A stretch of 64,000 bases of DNA from Flavobacteriales bacterium (GTDB lineage Bacteria > Bacteroidota > Bacteroidia > Flavobacteriales_D > Crocinitomicaceae), in contig CANGJM010000010.1 of NCBI GenBank assembly GCA_947454525.1, forward strand, positions 62,001 through 126,000. The letters are read 5' to 3'. A program made the position numbers and the translations under genes. Every line of letters begins with the position of its first letter. Position 1 is the stretch's first letter. Of this stretch, positions 29,479-38,416 are shown piece by piece. Below the pieces are notes generated by a model. It worked only from the letters and a program-made list of their open reading frames with translations. It was not told the origin of the DNA and made no database searches.

Positions 29479-30522
29479 TCAGCAAGTTGCTAAAAAGTGC
29501 ATGGTATCCATTCCATCGGGATAATCCATCAAGGACGGACATTGTGCTTGTCCGAATGGAATAAAATCTTGTCCCACGACACATTGAATCTGGGAGGAAT
29601 GCGCCTCTAAATAAGCCGTTAATTCTGCTGAACTCTGGTAAAACTGGTAATGAAGCATGGACAATGGTGAAAACAATTGGTCGGATTCCTTCATTAACAA
29701 GAAGTTATTATCCAAGAACTTACTCAAATTCATTAAATGCACCGCTTTGTTGTAATCGTAATTGTTTCCGTATTTTTTATTATTGACCACATCCGACAAA
29801 TCGACGATGGCTTCAAAAAAGCGATTGAGGTCGAATCCCTCTGGAAAAAGCAAATGTGTTACATTTCGACAACCACGTCCAAAGTAGGTCAAACAATCCA
29901 CACCGAGCGCGCGCAATTCCTCTTTGGATTCGTTTCCAGTTAGCACTGCAACCGAAGTCCGGTGTCCACGAAACAAATGCGGAACATGGGAAAAATACTG
30001 TTCAAAATGCAGCATACTATTGTTGCTTCCGGTCGCAATCACTGCATGGTAATCGACTAGTTTGCGGTCAGAGAAACGAATGCGTTCCGACAAATCAGGT
30101 TCAAATAACAACAACAACTTAACCAACGCAGGAAGAAGACGTGCGTCCTCCGAACCTTGTTTGCAAATGACTTGATGACCGGACAACAACACACACAAGA
30201 AATCATGAAATCCAACCAAGGGAATGTTTCCCGCCATGATGACAGCAATATTCTTCTTGTCGTTGTTTTCTGTGTACCGATTAGTCCAATCGTTCAGTTG
30301 TTCTGCTGTCAGCCAGTTTGCTATTTCACCAAACGCTTGACGAATGGAATCCTCCGTAAACCAACCATTGTAGTGAAACTCACGTTGAATCAACTCATTG
30401 ACTTCGGCATATTCTTCCTCCGTCAGCATCGAAACGGCAGCAGAATATGGATTATTTTCACTGAGTTCCTTTAAAATTGTCCCTAGGACAACAAATGCAT
30501 TGATTATTCTTGACTTTTTCAC
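29479..30522 (-). CDS. LuxC-like acyl-CoA reductase
   Basis: About 347 residues. ATG 30537 is just outside the -7 box TACTTTTG (30527-30534), so GTG 30522 (VKKSRIINAFVVLGTILKEL) is preferred; this would be nearly leaderless. Contains IAVIMAGNIPLVGFHDFLCVLLSGHQVICK, the nucleotide/acyl-binding region of the LuxC/aldehyde dehydrogenase family, GSNNSMLHFEQYF and a Cys in FGRGCRNVTHL as the probable thioester nucleophile. Reduces an acyl-CoA to an aldehyde; substrate unknown. Divergent from the ferredoxin gene. Confidence 0.8.
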   Translation of the reverse strand: MKKSRIINAFVVLGTILKELSENNPYSAAVSMLTEEEYAEVNELIQREFHYNGWFTEDSIRQAFGEIANWLTAEQLNDWTNRYTENNDKKNIAVIMAGNIPLVGFHDFLCVLLSGHQVICKQGSEDARLLPALVKLLLLFEPDLSERIRFSDRKLVDYHAVIATGSNNSMLHFEQYFSHVPHLFRGHRTSVAVLTGNESKEELRALGVDCLTYFGRGCRNVTHLLFPEGFDLNRFFEAIVDLSDVVNNKKYGNNYDYNKAVHLMNLSKFLDNNFLLMKESDQLFSPLSMLHYQFYQSSAELTAYLEAHSSQIQCVVGQDFIPFGQAQCPSLMDYPDGMDTMHFLATC

Positions 30523-30526
30523 GGTA

Positions 30527-30534
30527 CAAAAGTA
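30527..30534 (-). promoter_or_regulatory. Promoter -7 box of the acyl-CoA reductase gene
   Basis: TACTTTTG on the minus strand, only 4 nt before the proposed GTG start. Confidence 0.45.
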
Positions 30535-30586
30535 CATAACTTCTCTTTTTTTACCTCATCAAACAGAACAATCCAACTAGGCTTAT

Positions 30587-30594
30587 TATCTTTG
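30587..30594 (+). promoter_or_regulatory. Promoter -7 box of the ferredoxin gene
   Basis: TATCTTTG, 17 nt before ATG 30612. Confidence 0.6.
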
Positions 30595-30611
30595 TACAAA
30601 TTTTTGATTTT

Positions 30612-30959
30612 ATGGCAATCATTATCACAGACGAATGTATCAATTGCGGGGCTTGCGAACCTGAATGTCCAAACAATGCAATTTACGAAGGTGGCGCAGA
30701 ATGGAAATATGCTGATGGCACGTCCTTAAAGGGAATGATCACTACGTTGGATGGAGAAGAAGTTTCAGCTGAACACCAATTTGAACCTGTGAATATGGAT
30801 GTTTATTACATCGCTCACGATAAATGTACAGAGTGTGTTGGTTTCCACGACGAACCACAATGTGCAGCTGTTTGTCCAGTAGATTGTTGTGTGGATGATC
30901 CAGACTACCGCGAATCAGAGGATGAACTTTTGGCAAAAAAGAACTTCTTACACCTGTAA
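30612..30959 (+). CDS. Dicluster 4Fe-4S ferredoxin
   Basis: 115 residues. First cluster motif [12 protein letters not shown] (Cys9, 12, 15, 19); second [20 protein letters not shown], in which the second and third Cys are spaced wider than in the classic 2[4Fe-4S] type, as in the YfhL/FdxA-like group. An electron carrier in the cytoplasm. The acyl-CoA reductase is divergent from it and the hydrolase gene follows after 9 nt. Confidence 0.92.
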   Translation: MAIIITDECINCGACEPECPNNAIYEGGAEWKYADGTSLKGMITTLDGEEVSAEHQFEPVNMDVYYIAHDKCTECVGFHDEPQCAAVCPVDCCVDDPDYRESEDELLAKKNFLHL

Positions 30960-30968
30960 GTCCAAGTT

Positions 30969-33167
30969 ATGAAACAGGTTACCTGCTTTTTATTGGTAAT
31001 CTTATCGCTAGGTGCTTCCTTGTACGGAAACACCCAAGTTGCAGTTCAAGCAGCTCCTTTTCAACTAAACATCGTATTAACGGATGAACAGAAGTCAGTA
31101 GATCTTCGTTCCATACAAGCGACCTTCCAAAATGCGGGAATCAATCTTGATGTCCAATTTCAAACGCGAAAAAAACGTGAAGAGGATGACCGTAAATGGG
31201 AATTTCCAGCAATTGGAACCAATCAATACACGCGTCAACAGAAAGAATGGCGTGACCTCGATTTCCCGAATGGATTTCCGCTTGATGCTCATCAACTGTA
31301 CCTATATTGTGTTCCAGCGGACACGCAACAATTCTTTGCGATTCCACATAAATCCGTTGGCTTTCTCGGTGTAAAAAAAGGACTGATATCCTTGGAAAGC
31401 GTTCGAAAAACATTGCTCATTCAATTTGGTGTTTCTCCGAACCTCCTGGATTCTCTTGACGAAGACGGTCAATTAAGTACAAGCCAACTGAATGAACTGC
31501 AGAACAACGCTTTTCCTTTTCGCTTTAGTGACGATTACGAGAATATTCAAACATCGAATGGACGTGTAGCCTATTATTTTTGGGAAGAAAATCCAGATGG
31601 CACTTTTGAAGTCAACCCGGAAAATCCGATGGAACAGTTCACGCATCCATTCAAACAGAACCACTTTTACGTGTACTTGGACGTAAGCAATCCCTTTTTC
31701 AAACCGCGGTTTCATGTACTCGGTTACCACATTTGCCTGGTGCACCTTCTCGCTGTATTATTGACGCTCATTCTGCAGTTTTTTACCTTTCGCACCATTA
31801 ATCGCCGCATGTTGGACACACGCTTTTTCAAACGTTTGTCCTTTCGTTTTGCGAAACTGCTCGTTTGGGGACTGGCTATTTCCTCGAACATTTTCGCCTT
31901 TTACGCCACGGAATTCTATTACACAAACTACCACATGCGTTTTCATGAAATCACGAGTTTTCATGGAAAAAGTCAATCCAAACTTCAGCATGAACTGGAG
32001 GACAATACACAATTCCAAGTTCAAGAAGCCATTTTTACCAAAAGTCAAGTTTTCCGGAAAATCAACGAAAGTTGGTACGCGCAACATGAGGACCGTGTTC
32101 TTTACTTCGATGTTGACTCGTCCAATCACGCACGTTTTCTGCATTCACGGAACATCTTGGAATTGAACACCATTCCGTATCGAAAAACGACAAGTAGTCA
32201 TTATGTTGTCTTTCGTTACCATGATGCAAAGGATCAAATCACGAAAGAAAAAGTGTACAATCACATGGGATTTGAGTTAACACAGAAACTCTTATTGCCT
32301 GATCCCGCGAAACGGATTTTGGTTTTTGTCAACGGATACCGTCCAGTTTCGACCAATCAATCGATGTCGGACTTCCTCTCTAGCTTTCAGAAAAAAGGCG
32401 TAGAATTCCCAGATTCAAAAAACCAATTATTTTCCATAGACCGCTATGCTTACTGGGAACCGTGGAAGCAATTCAACCAACTTTTTCAGCAGCGCATTCA
32501 AGCCGACGAGATTTGGTACGCCGACGGACACCATTCCGTAGCCACATCGAATCATGGGTCCGTGATTCATTTTGCGGGAACCGCTTCAATTTACCCACCA
32601 TTGTGTAAAACCAAAAAGCACCACTGTTACCGAACCAAACTTCCGTCCGACCAATTTGTCTCCACAATGAAGTTACTCGAAATGAGTCCAAATTACGACG
32701 GATTCAACCTGCGATTTCAAAAGGGTAAAATTGCCGGTAAAAACTTACTTCAAGTATTAAATGAAGCGCCGAATTACTCGAAAAACGATACCGTTTTTCT
32801 TGTTTCTCATAGCATGGGACACGCGTATGCCATGGGAATGAGTGCCGTTTTAAAAGGGAAAGTCAATTTAGGTGATTGCTACATTATTGCTCCGGAAAAT
32901 CCACGTGGGAAAACATTTGCTCCCAACGAATGGAACAACGTTTGGCAATATGGAGCCTTTCGTCATGGTAAATCGAAACACGCGCCTTGTCAGCAGGATG
33001 GTGTTGCGCCGCAGTCTTTGGTAAAAGGACTATCCGCGAACCATCGCGTTGCCTTCCCGAAATCACAAGCGAAACACATGGGATTCTTTAACAGTCACTT
33101 TATTGGTTACTACACGTGGATTTTTGATATCCCGAAAGGAAAACCAGGTTATGTTCCTCAACATTAA
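30969..33167 (+). CDS. Large membrane-anchored alpha/beta hydrolase-like protein
   Basis: 732 residues. Signal peptide MKQVTCFLLVILSLGASLYG, an exported region, then two membrane helices (about 256-276 and 295-320). The C-terminal half has IRILVFVNGY-like strand (RILVFVNGYRP), WYADGHHS and VSHSMGHAYAMGMSA with the nucleophile Ser615 in a GxSxG-like elbow (SHSMG). This looks like a lipase/PGAP1-type hydrolase. Unusual: the nucleophile motif lacks the first Gly. Substrate unknown. Probably co-transcribed with the ferredoxin. Confidence 0.65.
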   Translation: MKQVTCFLLVILSLGASLYGNTQVAVQAAPFQLNIVLTDEQKSVDLRSIQATFQNAGINLDVQFQTRKKREEDDRKWEFPAIGTNQYTRQQKEWRDLDFPNGFPLDAHQLYLYCVPADTQQFFAIPHKSVGFLGVKKGLISLESVRKTLLIQFGVSPNLLDSLDEDGQLSTSQLNELQNNAFPFRFSDDYENIQTSNGRVAYYFWEENPDGTFEVNPENPMEQFTHPFKQNHFYVYLDVSNPFFKPRFHVLGYHICLVHLLAVLLTLILQFFTFRTINRRMLDTRFFKRLSFRFAKLLVWGLAISSNIFAFYATEFYYTNYHMRFHEITSFHGKSQSKLQHELEDNTQFQVQEAIFTKSQVFRKINESWYAQHEDRVLYFDVDSSNHARFLHSRNILELNTIPYRKTTSSHYVVFRYHDAKDQITKEKVYNHMGFELTQKLLLPDPAKRILVFVNGYRPVSTNQSMSDFLSSFQKKGVEFPDSKNQLFSIDRYAYWEPWKQFNQLFQQRIQADEIWYADGHHSVATSNHGSVIHFAGTASIYPPLCKTKKHHCYRTKLPSDQFVSTMKLLEMSPNYDGFNLRFQKGKIAGKNLLQVLNEAPNYSKNDTVFLVSHSMGHAYAMGMSAVLKGKVNLGDCYIIAPENPRGKTFAPNEWNNVWQYGAFRHGKSKHAPCQQDGVAPQSLVKGLSANHRVAFPKSQAKHMGFFNSHFIGYYTWIFDIPKGKPGYVPQH

Positions 33168-33685
33168 AAGGGACGAGCAATAGACGTTTGGATTTCAATC
33201 AGCGATGCACCAACTTTTCCCCTTGTGACTTGATCATCGTGCATCGAAAGTCCATCCTTGCCTTGAACGAGCACACGTAATTCCGTTTTCAATCTCCCCT
33301 CTCCTATCCCATGAACGACACGAAAGCGTTTGACTTTCGTTTGAATCATCTGATTACAAAAGCGTTTGAATGCATCCGTTTGCGCTACTAAAATGTCGTG
33401 TTTGCTCAAAAACCGCTCGTCCAAGTTCAATTCATGGTGATGTAAATCAATGGAAGGTATTTGTTCGGTTCTACTTGATTTCTTTGAGACACTTGTGGAC
33501 ACATGATCCTTGATTGGTACTTTATGAACTTCAATTTGCTTGCGACGCACGACAAATTCCAAAGATACTTTTCGTTCGAATCCATGTTCATCCTCCAAGC
33601 ATAGAAAAGCGCCCTCTGCACGGAGAACACGGAACAATCCTGACTCGTTCAGAATACTTACCTCTTCGAATTGTTGGAAGTTCAT
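33164..33685 (-). CDS. Smr-domain protein
   Basis: 173 residues, ATG at 33685. An N-terminal beta-rich part (VSILNESGLFRVLRAEGAFL), a linker with SVSKKSSRTEQIPSIDLHHHELNL and a C-terminal Smr domain with FRVVHGIGEGRLKTELRVLV, where HGIGEG corresponds to the HGxGxG of Smr nucleases. Such domains cut DNA or mRNA in stalled-ribosome or mismatch contexts. The 3 nt overlap with the convergent hydrolase is only at the stops. Followed upstream by the permease gene. Confidence 0.85.
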   Translation of the reverse strand: MNFQQFEEVSILNESGLFRVLRAEGAFLCLEDEHGFERKVSLEFVVRRKQIEVHKVPIKDHVSTSVSKKSSRTEQIPSIDLHHHELNLDERFLSKHDILVAQTDAFKRFCNQMIQTKVKRFRVVHGIGEGRLKTELRVLVQGKDGLSMHDDQVTRGKVGASLIEIQTSIARPF

Positions 33686-33688
33686 GAC

Positions 33689-35362
33689 TTAATTGAATCG
33701 AATGGCTTTGGTAGGACTAATTTTCGTCACCACGTAACTTGGAACAATCAAGGAAATCATGCAAACAACGAACGTAACAAGGTTGACCAAAAACCAGGAC
33801 ATTGGATTCATTTCCACCGGAACTTTATCCAAGTAATACACCAACGGATCCAATTTCAGGACTGCAAACTTCATTTGGATAAAACAGAGAACAAAGGCGA
33901 CGCTATTCCCATAAAGCAATCCGCGTCCAATTAAATGCGCCGCTTGATATAAAAACAGTTTTCGGATGGACCAATCGCGTGCACCCATGGCTTTCAACAT
34001 TCCGATAAGGTTTGTTCGCACCACGATGAGTACCAGCATCGCTGAACCCACATTGATGACGCCGATGAGCAGCATTAAAAAGATGATGATGTACACGTTG
34101 TAATCCAAGAAACTTAACCAGGCAAAAAGATCCCGTTCGGTGTCCAAAATACTACTGACCTGCATGAGTTCATTGTTTTCGTTTGGACGCATTTCAATGA
34201 TCGATCGGATTTCCTCTTCGACGTGCTTCAGTTGATTCCAATCCGTGATTTGAACTTCAAATCCCGAAACAAAATTTTTCCCTGTCCCGAGTCCTTCTGT
34301 TTCTGTCACTTGAACCGTAGCAAGGCTTGAAGTCATTTGATACGAGTTGATTCCAATGGATTCCTTGATCAATTCCCCGTTTTCGTCCTGCAGGAGCGCT
34401 GACGAAGCAACGAATACTTGGGAACAGTTGATCTGTATGTAACTCGTATCAATCGGCGTTTGCGTTCCTTTCACGGGGTCCGATTGGTAAACAATCAAAC
34501 GGAAGTTCGTGTCGGACAAATAAGGCAAGTAGAATCCACCGTAGATATCTGGACCAGCGCCCCAATCATACAGTAAGTTCGACGCTTTGCCTTCGACACC
34601 TGCTTTTAGAACAATTTTCCCATTGCTCAATTTATCGTCGATGATGATTTTTGTTTTAATCCCAAAATCATTCATTTTCTGTACTTCGGGCAAACGGCAA
34701 AACACCAACTTTTGATCGTATTCTTCTAATCCGGTTTGGTAAATTCCAACCACCTTGTACTTACGCAAAACAGGTTGGTTTTTGACGTAATACACAGAAA
34801 TGGTATCGTTCAAGGAATAATTCAGCTGGTCCGCCATGCGTTTAGACAAGACCAATTCTTCCTGTTTCTGTTGAAAGTTCAGCACGCGTCCTGAAACCAA
34901 GTGCTGCTTGATGAAGGTCCAATCGTACTCTTCCACCACCCCTTTCATCACCACACCGAGAATATCCTGTCTGTTGATGAGGGAATCTTTTCCGTTCGAT
35001 AGATGAATGGTGTCCGAAAAACGCGTGGATTGCAACATCGCTGGCTTGAATACAACGGGAGAAATTCCCTTCAATCCGTTTATCCCTGCTAGTTCATTGA
35101 GTGCTTTTTGGTCCTTGAAAACAGCATCTCCTTCAAAAATCTGCTTGGTTCCTTTCTTCGAAATGAAAAGTGAAGCATTAAAACCCGTAATTTTGTTGCG
35201 CACTTCATGTTGGAAACCTGTAACGATTGCAACTGTTACGACGTTAACAACAATAGCTAGTGCAATACTTAAAATAGATATGCGTACAATCGGTTTAGAA
35301 ACTTTAATACCTTGTAGCTTATTTTGGATGAGACGACGTGATATGAAAATTTCGAAGGACAA
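33689..35362 (-). CDS. FtsX/LolC-type ABC transporter permease
   Basis: 557 residues. Start codon is TTG 35362 (MSFEIFISRRLIQNK), supported by the -7 box at 35382-35389. N-terminal helix (about 30-50, LSIALAIVVNVVTVAIVTG), a large periplasmic MacB-like domain (50-420), and three C-terminal helices carrying VIVVRTNLIGMLKAMGARDWSIRKLF, the FtsX signature. Possibly part of lipoprotein release (LolCE-like) or of a MacB-type exporter. The ATPase partner is not in the window. Confidence 0.85.
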   Translation of the reverse strand: MSFEIFISRRLIQNKLQGIKVSKPIVRISILSIALAIVVNVVTVAIVTGFQHEVRNKITGFNASLFISKKGTKQIFEGDAVFKDQKALNELAGINGLKGISPVVFKPAMLQSTRFSDTIHLSNGKDSLINRQDILGVVMKGVVEEYDWTFIKQHLVSGRVLNFQQKQEELVLSKRMADQLNYSLNDTISVYYVKNQPVLRKYKVVGIYQTGLEEYDQKLVFCRLPEVQKMNDFGIKTKIIIDDKLSNGKIVLKAGVEGKASNLLYDWGAGPDIYGGFYLPYLSDTNFRLIVYQSDPVKGTQTPIDTSYIQINCSQVFVASSALLQDENGELIKESIGINSYQMTSSLATVQVTETEGLGTGKNFVSGFEVQITDWNQLKHVEEEIRSIIEMRPNENNELMQVSSILDTERDLFAWLSFLDYNVYIIIFLMLLIGVINVGSAMLVLIVVRTNLIGMLKAMGARDWSIRKLFLYQAAHLIGRGLLYGNSVAFVLCFIQMKFAVLKLDPLVYYLDKVPVEMNPMSWFLVNLVTFVVCMISLIVPSYVVTKISPTKAIRFN

Positions 35363-36644
35363 AGTGCTTTTATTTAAGATTCAAAAATACACAAAGCTTC
35401 TGTGCTTGAAAACAATTTTCGTGTTTTTACTTTTCAGCTGCGTACAAAATGTGAAAGGAGAACATGCAGCGACCGTTGGAACAGTCGTTATTGACGACAC
35501 TGTGAAAGTAGCAAGATCTTTGTTTCCGATGGAAAGACAAGAAGTAAAAAAACCCTTACTTGGAATTGATCGCTTGCATTTATTTGTGGATTCCTTGGCT
35601 GGAAAGCGCATCGCCGTTGTAGGAAATCAAACATCAGTTGTGCAAGGTGTCCATTTAGTGGATACGCTTTTATCCTTAAAACTCAATGTTGTCAAAGTAT
35701 TTTCACCGGAGCATGGGTTCAGAGGTGACGTGGACGCAGGAGAAAAAGTACACCATTCCATTGATGAAAAAACCGGAATTCCCTTGGTTTCACTCTACGG
35801 GAACAACAAAAAACCAAGTCCACAGCAATTAGAAGATGTCGACATTGTCATTTACGACATTCAAGATGTGGGTGTTCGTTTTTACACCTTCATTTCCACC
35901 CTGCATTACGTGATGGAAGCCTGTGCGGAGAGCAACAAGCAAGTAGTGGTGTTGGATCGTCCGAATCCAAATGGACATTACGTCGACGGACCGATTTTAG
36001 AGAAGGAATTCAAGTCCTTTGTGGGCATGCATCCTGTTCCGATTGTTTATGGAATGACCATTGGAGAATACGCAATGATGATTAACGGTGAAGGCTGGTT
36101 GAACAATGGCATTCGTTGTAATTTGTGGGTGATTCCCTGTAAAAATTACAAACACAAATTAAAGTATACTTTGCCGGTAGCACCTTCTCCGAATTTACGC
36201 ACCGATGGAGCGATTGCGTTGTATCCCAGTTTGTGTTTGTTCGAGGCAACGACAGTGAGCATTGGACGCGGGACAGACAAACCCTTTGAGTTTTACGGAC
36301 ACCCACGATTCCCGAAAATGGACTTTTCCTTTACACCGGTTCCAACACCTGGCGCAAAGACACCACCTCAAATGAATAAATTGTGTTACGGATACGATTT
36401 ATCCAGTGGAAGTTCCAAAAGAAGCTACGAGATTAATTTGAATTACTTAATTCAAGCAAGGGATTTATTGGGTGACTCAGCGGTGTTCATCGATCAAAAT
36501 GGCTTCTTTAATCGTTTGGCTGGAACAGCTACCTTGAAAGAACAATTGTACAAAGGATGGTCCTCGAAAGAAATCAGAGAGACGTGGAAACCAGGACTAG
36601 ACGCCTTTATGATCACACGCAAGAAGTACTTGTTGTACGAGTAG
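35343..36644 (+). CDS. DUF1343 (NamZ-like) exo-beta-N-acetylmuramidase
   Basis: 433 residues if started at ATG 35343. TTG 35406 (MKTIFVFLLFSCVQNVKG) is an alternative that gives a lipoprotein signal and avoids the overlap with the divergent permease gene; frame upstream of 35343 is rejected. Motifs: GKRIAVVGNQTSVVQGVHLVDTL, VFSPEHGFRG, VIYDIQDVGVRFYTFISTLHY, VVLDRPNPNG and RTDGAIALYPSLCLFEAT. NamZ-type enzymes release N-acetylmuramate from peptidoglycan fragments; this member is probably exported. Confidence 0.85.
   Translation: MKISKDKVLLFKIQKYTKLLCLKTIFVFLLFSCVQNVKGEHAATVGTVVIDDTVKVARSLFPMERQEVKKPLLGIDRLHLFVDSLAGKRIAVVGNQTSVVQGVHLVDTLLSLKLNVVKVFSPEHGFRGDVDAGEKVHHSIDEKTGIPLVSLYGNNKKPSPQQLEDVDIVIYDIQDVGVRFYTFISTLHYVMEACAESNKQVVVLDRPNPNGHYVDGPILEKEFKSFVGMHPVPIVYGMTIGEYAMMINGEGWLNNGIRCNLWVIPCKNYKHKLKYTLPVAPSPNLRTDGAIALYPSLCLFEATTVSIGRGTDKPFEFYGHPRFPKMDFSFTPVPTPGAKTPPQMNKLCYGYDLSSGSSKRSYEINLNYLIQARDLLGDSAVFIDQNGFFNRLAGTATLKEQLYKGWSSKEIRETWKPGLDAFMITRKKYLLYE
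35382..35389 (-). promoter_or_regulatory. Promoter -7 box of the FtsX-type permease gene
   Basis: TATTTTTG on the minus strand, about 20 nt before TTG 35362. It lies inside the open frame of the divergent gene if that gene starts at ATG 35343. Confidence 0.5.
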
Positions 36645-36646
36645 GA

Positions 36647-37132
36647 TTAGATTTCCAAATTTTTACCACTTTCTTCTACCATCTCCTTCATGGAAACAGC
36701 GTAGGCATCCATTTTCGCTTGAACGTCTGAATCAAAAGCTCCGATGATACGTGCCGCTAAAATGCCAGCGTTTTTTGCTCCATTTAATGCAACTGTTGCG
36801 ACTGGAATGCCATTAGGCATTTGAAGAATGCTTAGGATTGAATCCCAACCGTCAATGGAATTAGACGATTTGATGGGAACACCAATCACAGGTAACGATG
36901 TCATGGAAGCAGTCATTCCTGGAAGATGCGCAGCACCTCCTGCTCCAGCAATAATGACTTTGATTCCTCTTCCAGCAGCTTCTTTCGCGTAGGACACCAT
37001 TTTCTCCGGTGTGCGGTGCGCAGAAACGATTTCTACTTCAGATTGAATGCTAAATTCATCCAAAATGAGTTTTGCTTCCTTCATAATTGGCAAATCTGAC
37101 TTGCTGCCCATGATGATTCCAACGTGTACCAT
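36647..37132 (-). CDS. purE: 5-(carboxyamino)imidazole ribonucleotide mutase
   Basis: 161 residues, class I PurE size. [12 protein letters not shown] at the N terminus, SAHRTPEKM with the catalytic His, and [15 protein letters not shown]. Moves the carboxyl group from N5-CAIR to CAIR in purine synthesis. Its start overlaps the tatA stop by one base, and it ends 2 nt from the convergent DUF1343 stop. No purK partner in the window. Confidence 0.96.
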   Translation of the reverse strand: MVHVGIIMGSKSDLPIMKEAKLILDEFSIQSEVEIVSAHRTPEKMVSYAKEAAGRGIKVIIAGAGGAAHLPGMTASMTSLPVIGVPIKSSNSIDGWDSILSILQMPNGIPVATVALNGAKNAGILAARIIGAFDSDVQAKMDAYAVSMKEMVEESGKNLEI

Positions 37133-37578
37133 TATTCAATTGGTTTATTAGGTTCTGTGCTTTTTTCTTCTGCGACGGGAGTCACCTCGGATGCTGTTTG
37201 TTCTTCAGGCTCGCTTACTGGAACTTCCTCTGAAGTTGGAAGCGCATCTTGTGCCCTTGCTTTCTCTATCGGTGCTTGTGGCCGTCCGGTGTAATGAACG
37301 CTGTTCTCCACATCCGAATACATTTGATCCAAAGGTTGAACCAATTGTTCCTGTGTTTCTTTTAAAAGGGAATCGATATTTAACTCCTCCTTAATGCCAA
37401 CACCAGACTTCTTAATCTCCTGTTGTAATTCGTTCGAAGCATTGCGGATTTGATACATGGCTTGTCCCATTGTTTTCGCAATGCCCGGAATGCTTTTTGA
37501 ACCAAAAAACAGCAAAATCACGATTAAAATAACGACGATTTCAGATCCGGCAACATCTCCTAAAAACAATGGCAGCAT
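37132..37578 (-). CDS. tatA: TatA/MttA-family twin-arginine translocase subunit
   Basis: 148 residues from ATG 37578 ([20 protein letters not shown]). ATG 37584 lies about 4 nt from the -7 box and is less likely. One membrane helix with the [18 protein letters not shown] hinge and amphipathic helix typical of TatA/TatB. An unusually long acidic tail ([15 protein letters not shown]) follows, longer than in a plain TatA. Whether it works as TatA or TatB cannot be decided. Followed by purE. Confidence 0.88.
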   Translation of the reverse strand: MLPLFLGDVAGSEIVVILIVILLFFGSKSIPGIAKTMGQAMYQIRNASNELQQEIKKSGVGIKEELNIDSLLKETQEQLVQPLDQMYSDVENSVHYTGRPQAPIEKARAQDALPTSEEVPVSEPEEQTASEVTPVAEEKSTEPNKPIE

Positions 37579-37588
37579 GTACATAAAG

Positions 37589-37596
37589 CAAAGGTA
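37589..37596 (-). promoter_or_regulatory. Promoter -7 box of tatA-purE
   Basis: TACCTTTG on the minus strand, about 10 nt from ATG 37578. Confidence 0.5.
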
Positions 37597-37614
37597 TAAT
37601 TATTTTAACAGAAC

Positions 37615-38394
37615 CTAAGACTTCTTAGGCACTGTTTGCATTTTTTCAATCACCGCAGAAAGCATTTTTAAGGGAACAAATGGAACCATTTTTATTAAAA
37701 CCGCGAATGAAAACTCAGAAATCTGAATCACTTTTCCTTTCATCATTCCATCATAACCCGATTTTGCGGTTTTATAAGCCGACGCTCCTTTGTCGAACAT
37801 CGTTCCGCCTTCAAGTCCAGCAACGTGCTCAAATTCTGTTTTCACAGGACCCGGACAAAGTGCCGTTACGGTCACCCCGGAATTTCTAAGTTCATGGGAG
37901 ATTCCTTCTGTAAAGGAAACCACGAATGCTTTTGTTGCAAAGTACGTTGCTTGCAATGGTCCAGGTAGGAATCCAGCTGTACTCGCCGTGTTCAGGATTT
38001 TCCCATGTCCACGTTCTTTCATGTCTTGAAGAAACAAGTGTGTTAACTCAACCAATGTCGTAACATTCAATTGAATCATTTCCAAGTCTTTCTCTAAAGG
38101 ACGATCAACAAATACGCCATGTCCACCGAAGCCTGCATTATTCATCAAGTAGTCCACTTCTAATCCAGAGTGATTCACAAAATCGTATACTTTTTTCGCC
38201 GCGTGCACTTGTGTTAAGTCCTGTGTGAAGGTAGAAACCTGCACCTTGTATGTGGACTCCAATTCCGTTTTCAAAGCTTCCAATGCTTCTGTTCGACGAG
38301 CAACTAAAATTAAGTTCCCACCTTTCGATGCATGGATTCTCGCTAATTCTTTCCCAATTCCACTTGAAGCGCCTGTTATAAGTGCTGTTTTCAT
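37615..38394 (-). CDS. SDR-family short-chain dehydrogenase/reductase
   Basis: 259 residues. TGASSGIGKELA (NAD(P)-binding), NNAGFGGHG, NTASTAGFLPGPLQATYFATKAF with the Ser and YxxxK catalytic residues, and CPGPVKTEF. Arg at the end of the second strand (LVARRTEAL) suggests NADP. The classical type acting on small alcohols or ketones; substrate not determinable. It ends 18 nt before the tatA promoter box. Confidence 0.9.
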   Translation of the reverse strand: MKTALITGASSGIGKELARIHASKGGNLILVARRTEALEALKTELESTYKVQVSTFTQDLTQVHAAKKVYDFVNHSGLEVDYLMNNAGFGGHGVFVDRPLEKDLEMIQLNVTTLVELTHLFLQDMKERGHGKILNTASTAGFLPGPLQATYFATKAFVVSFTEGISHELRNSGVTVTALCPGPVKTEFEHVAGLEGGTMFDKGASAYKTAKSGYDGMMKGKVIQISEFSFAVLIKMVPFVPLKMLSAVIEKMQTVPKKS

Positions 38395-38416
38395 ATTATT
38401 TTTCTGTTTAAACTAT

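Noticed and set aside
35007-35342. Upstream part of the long plus-strand frame that ends in the DUF1343 gene
   Set aside because: It lies opposite the permease gene and has no family match; the DUF1343 protein starts at 35343 or 35406.
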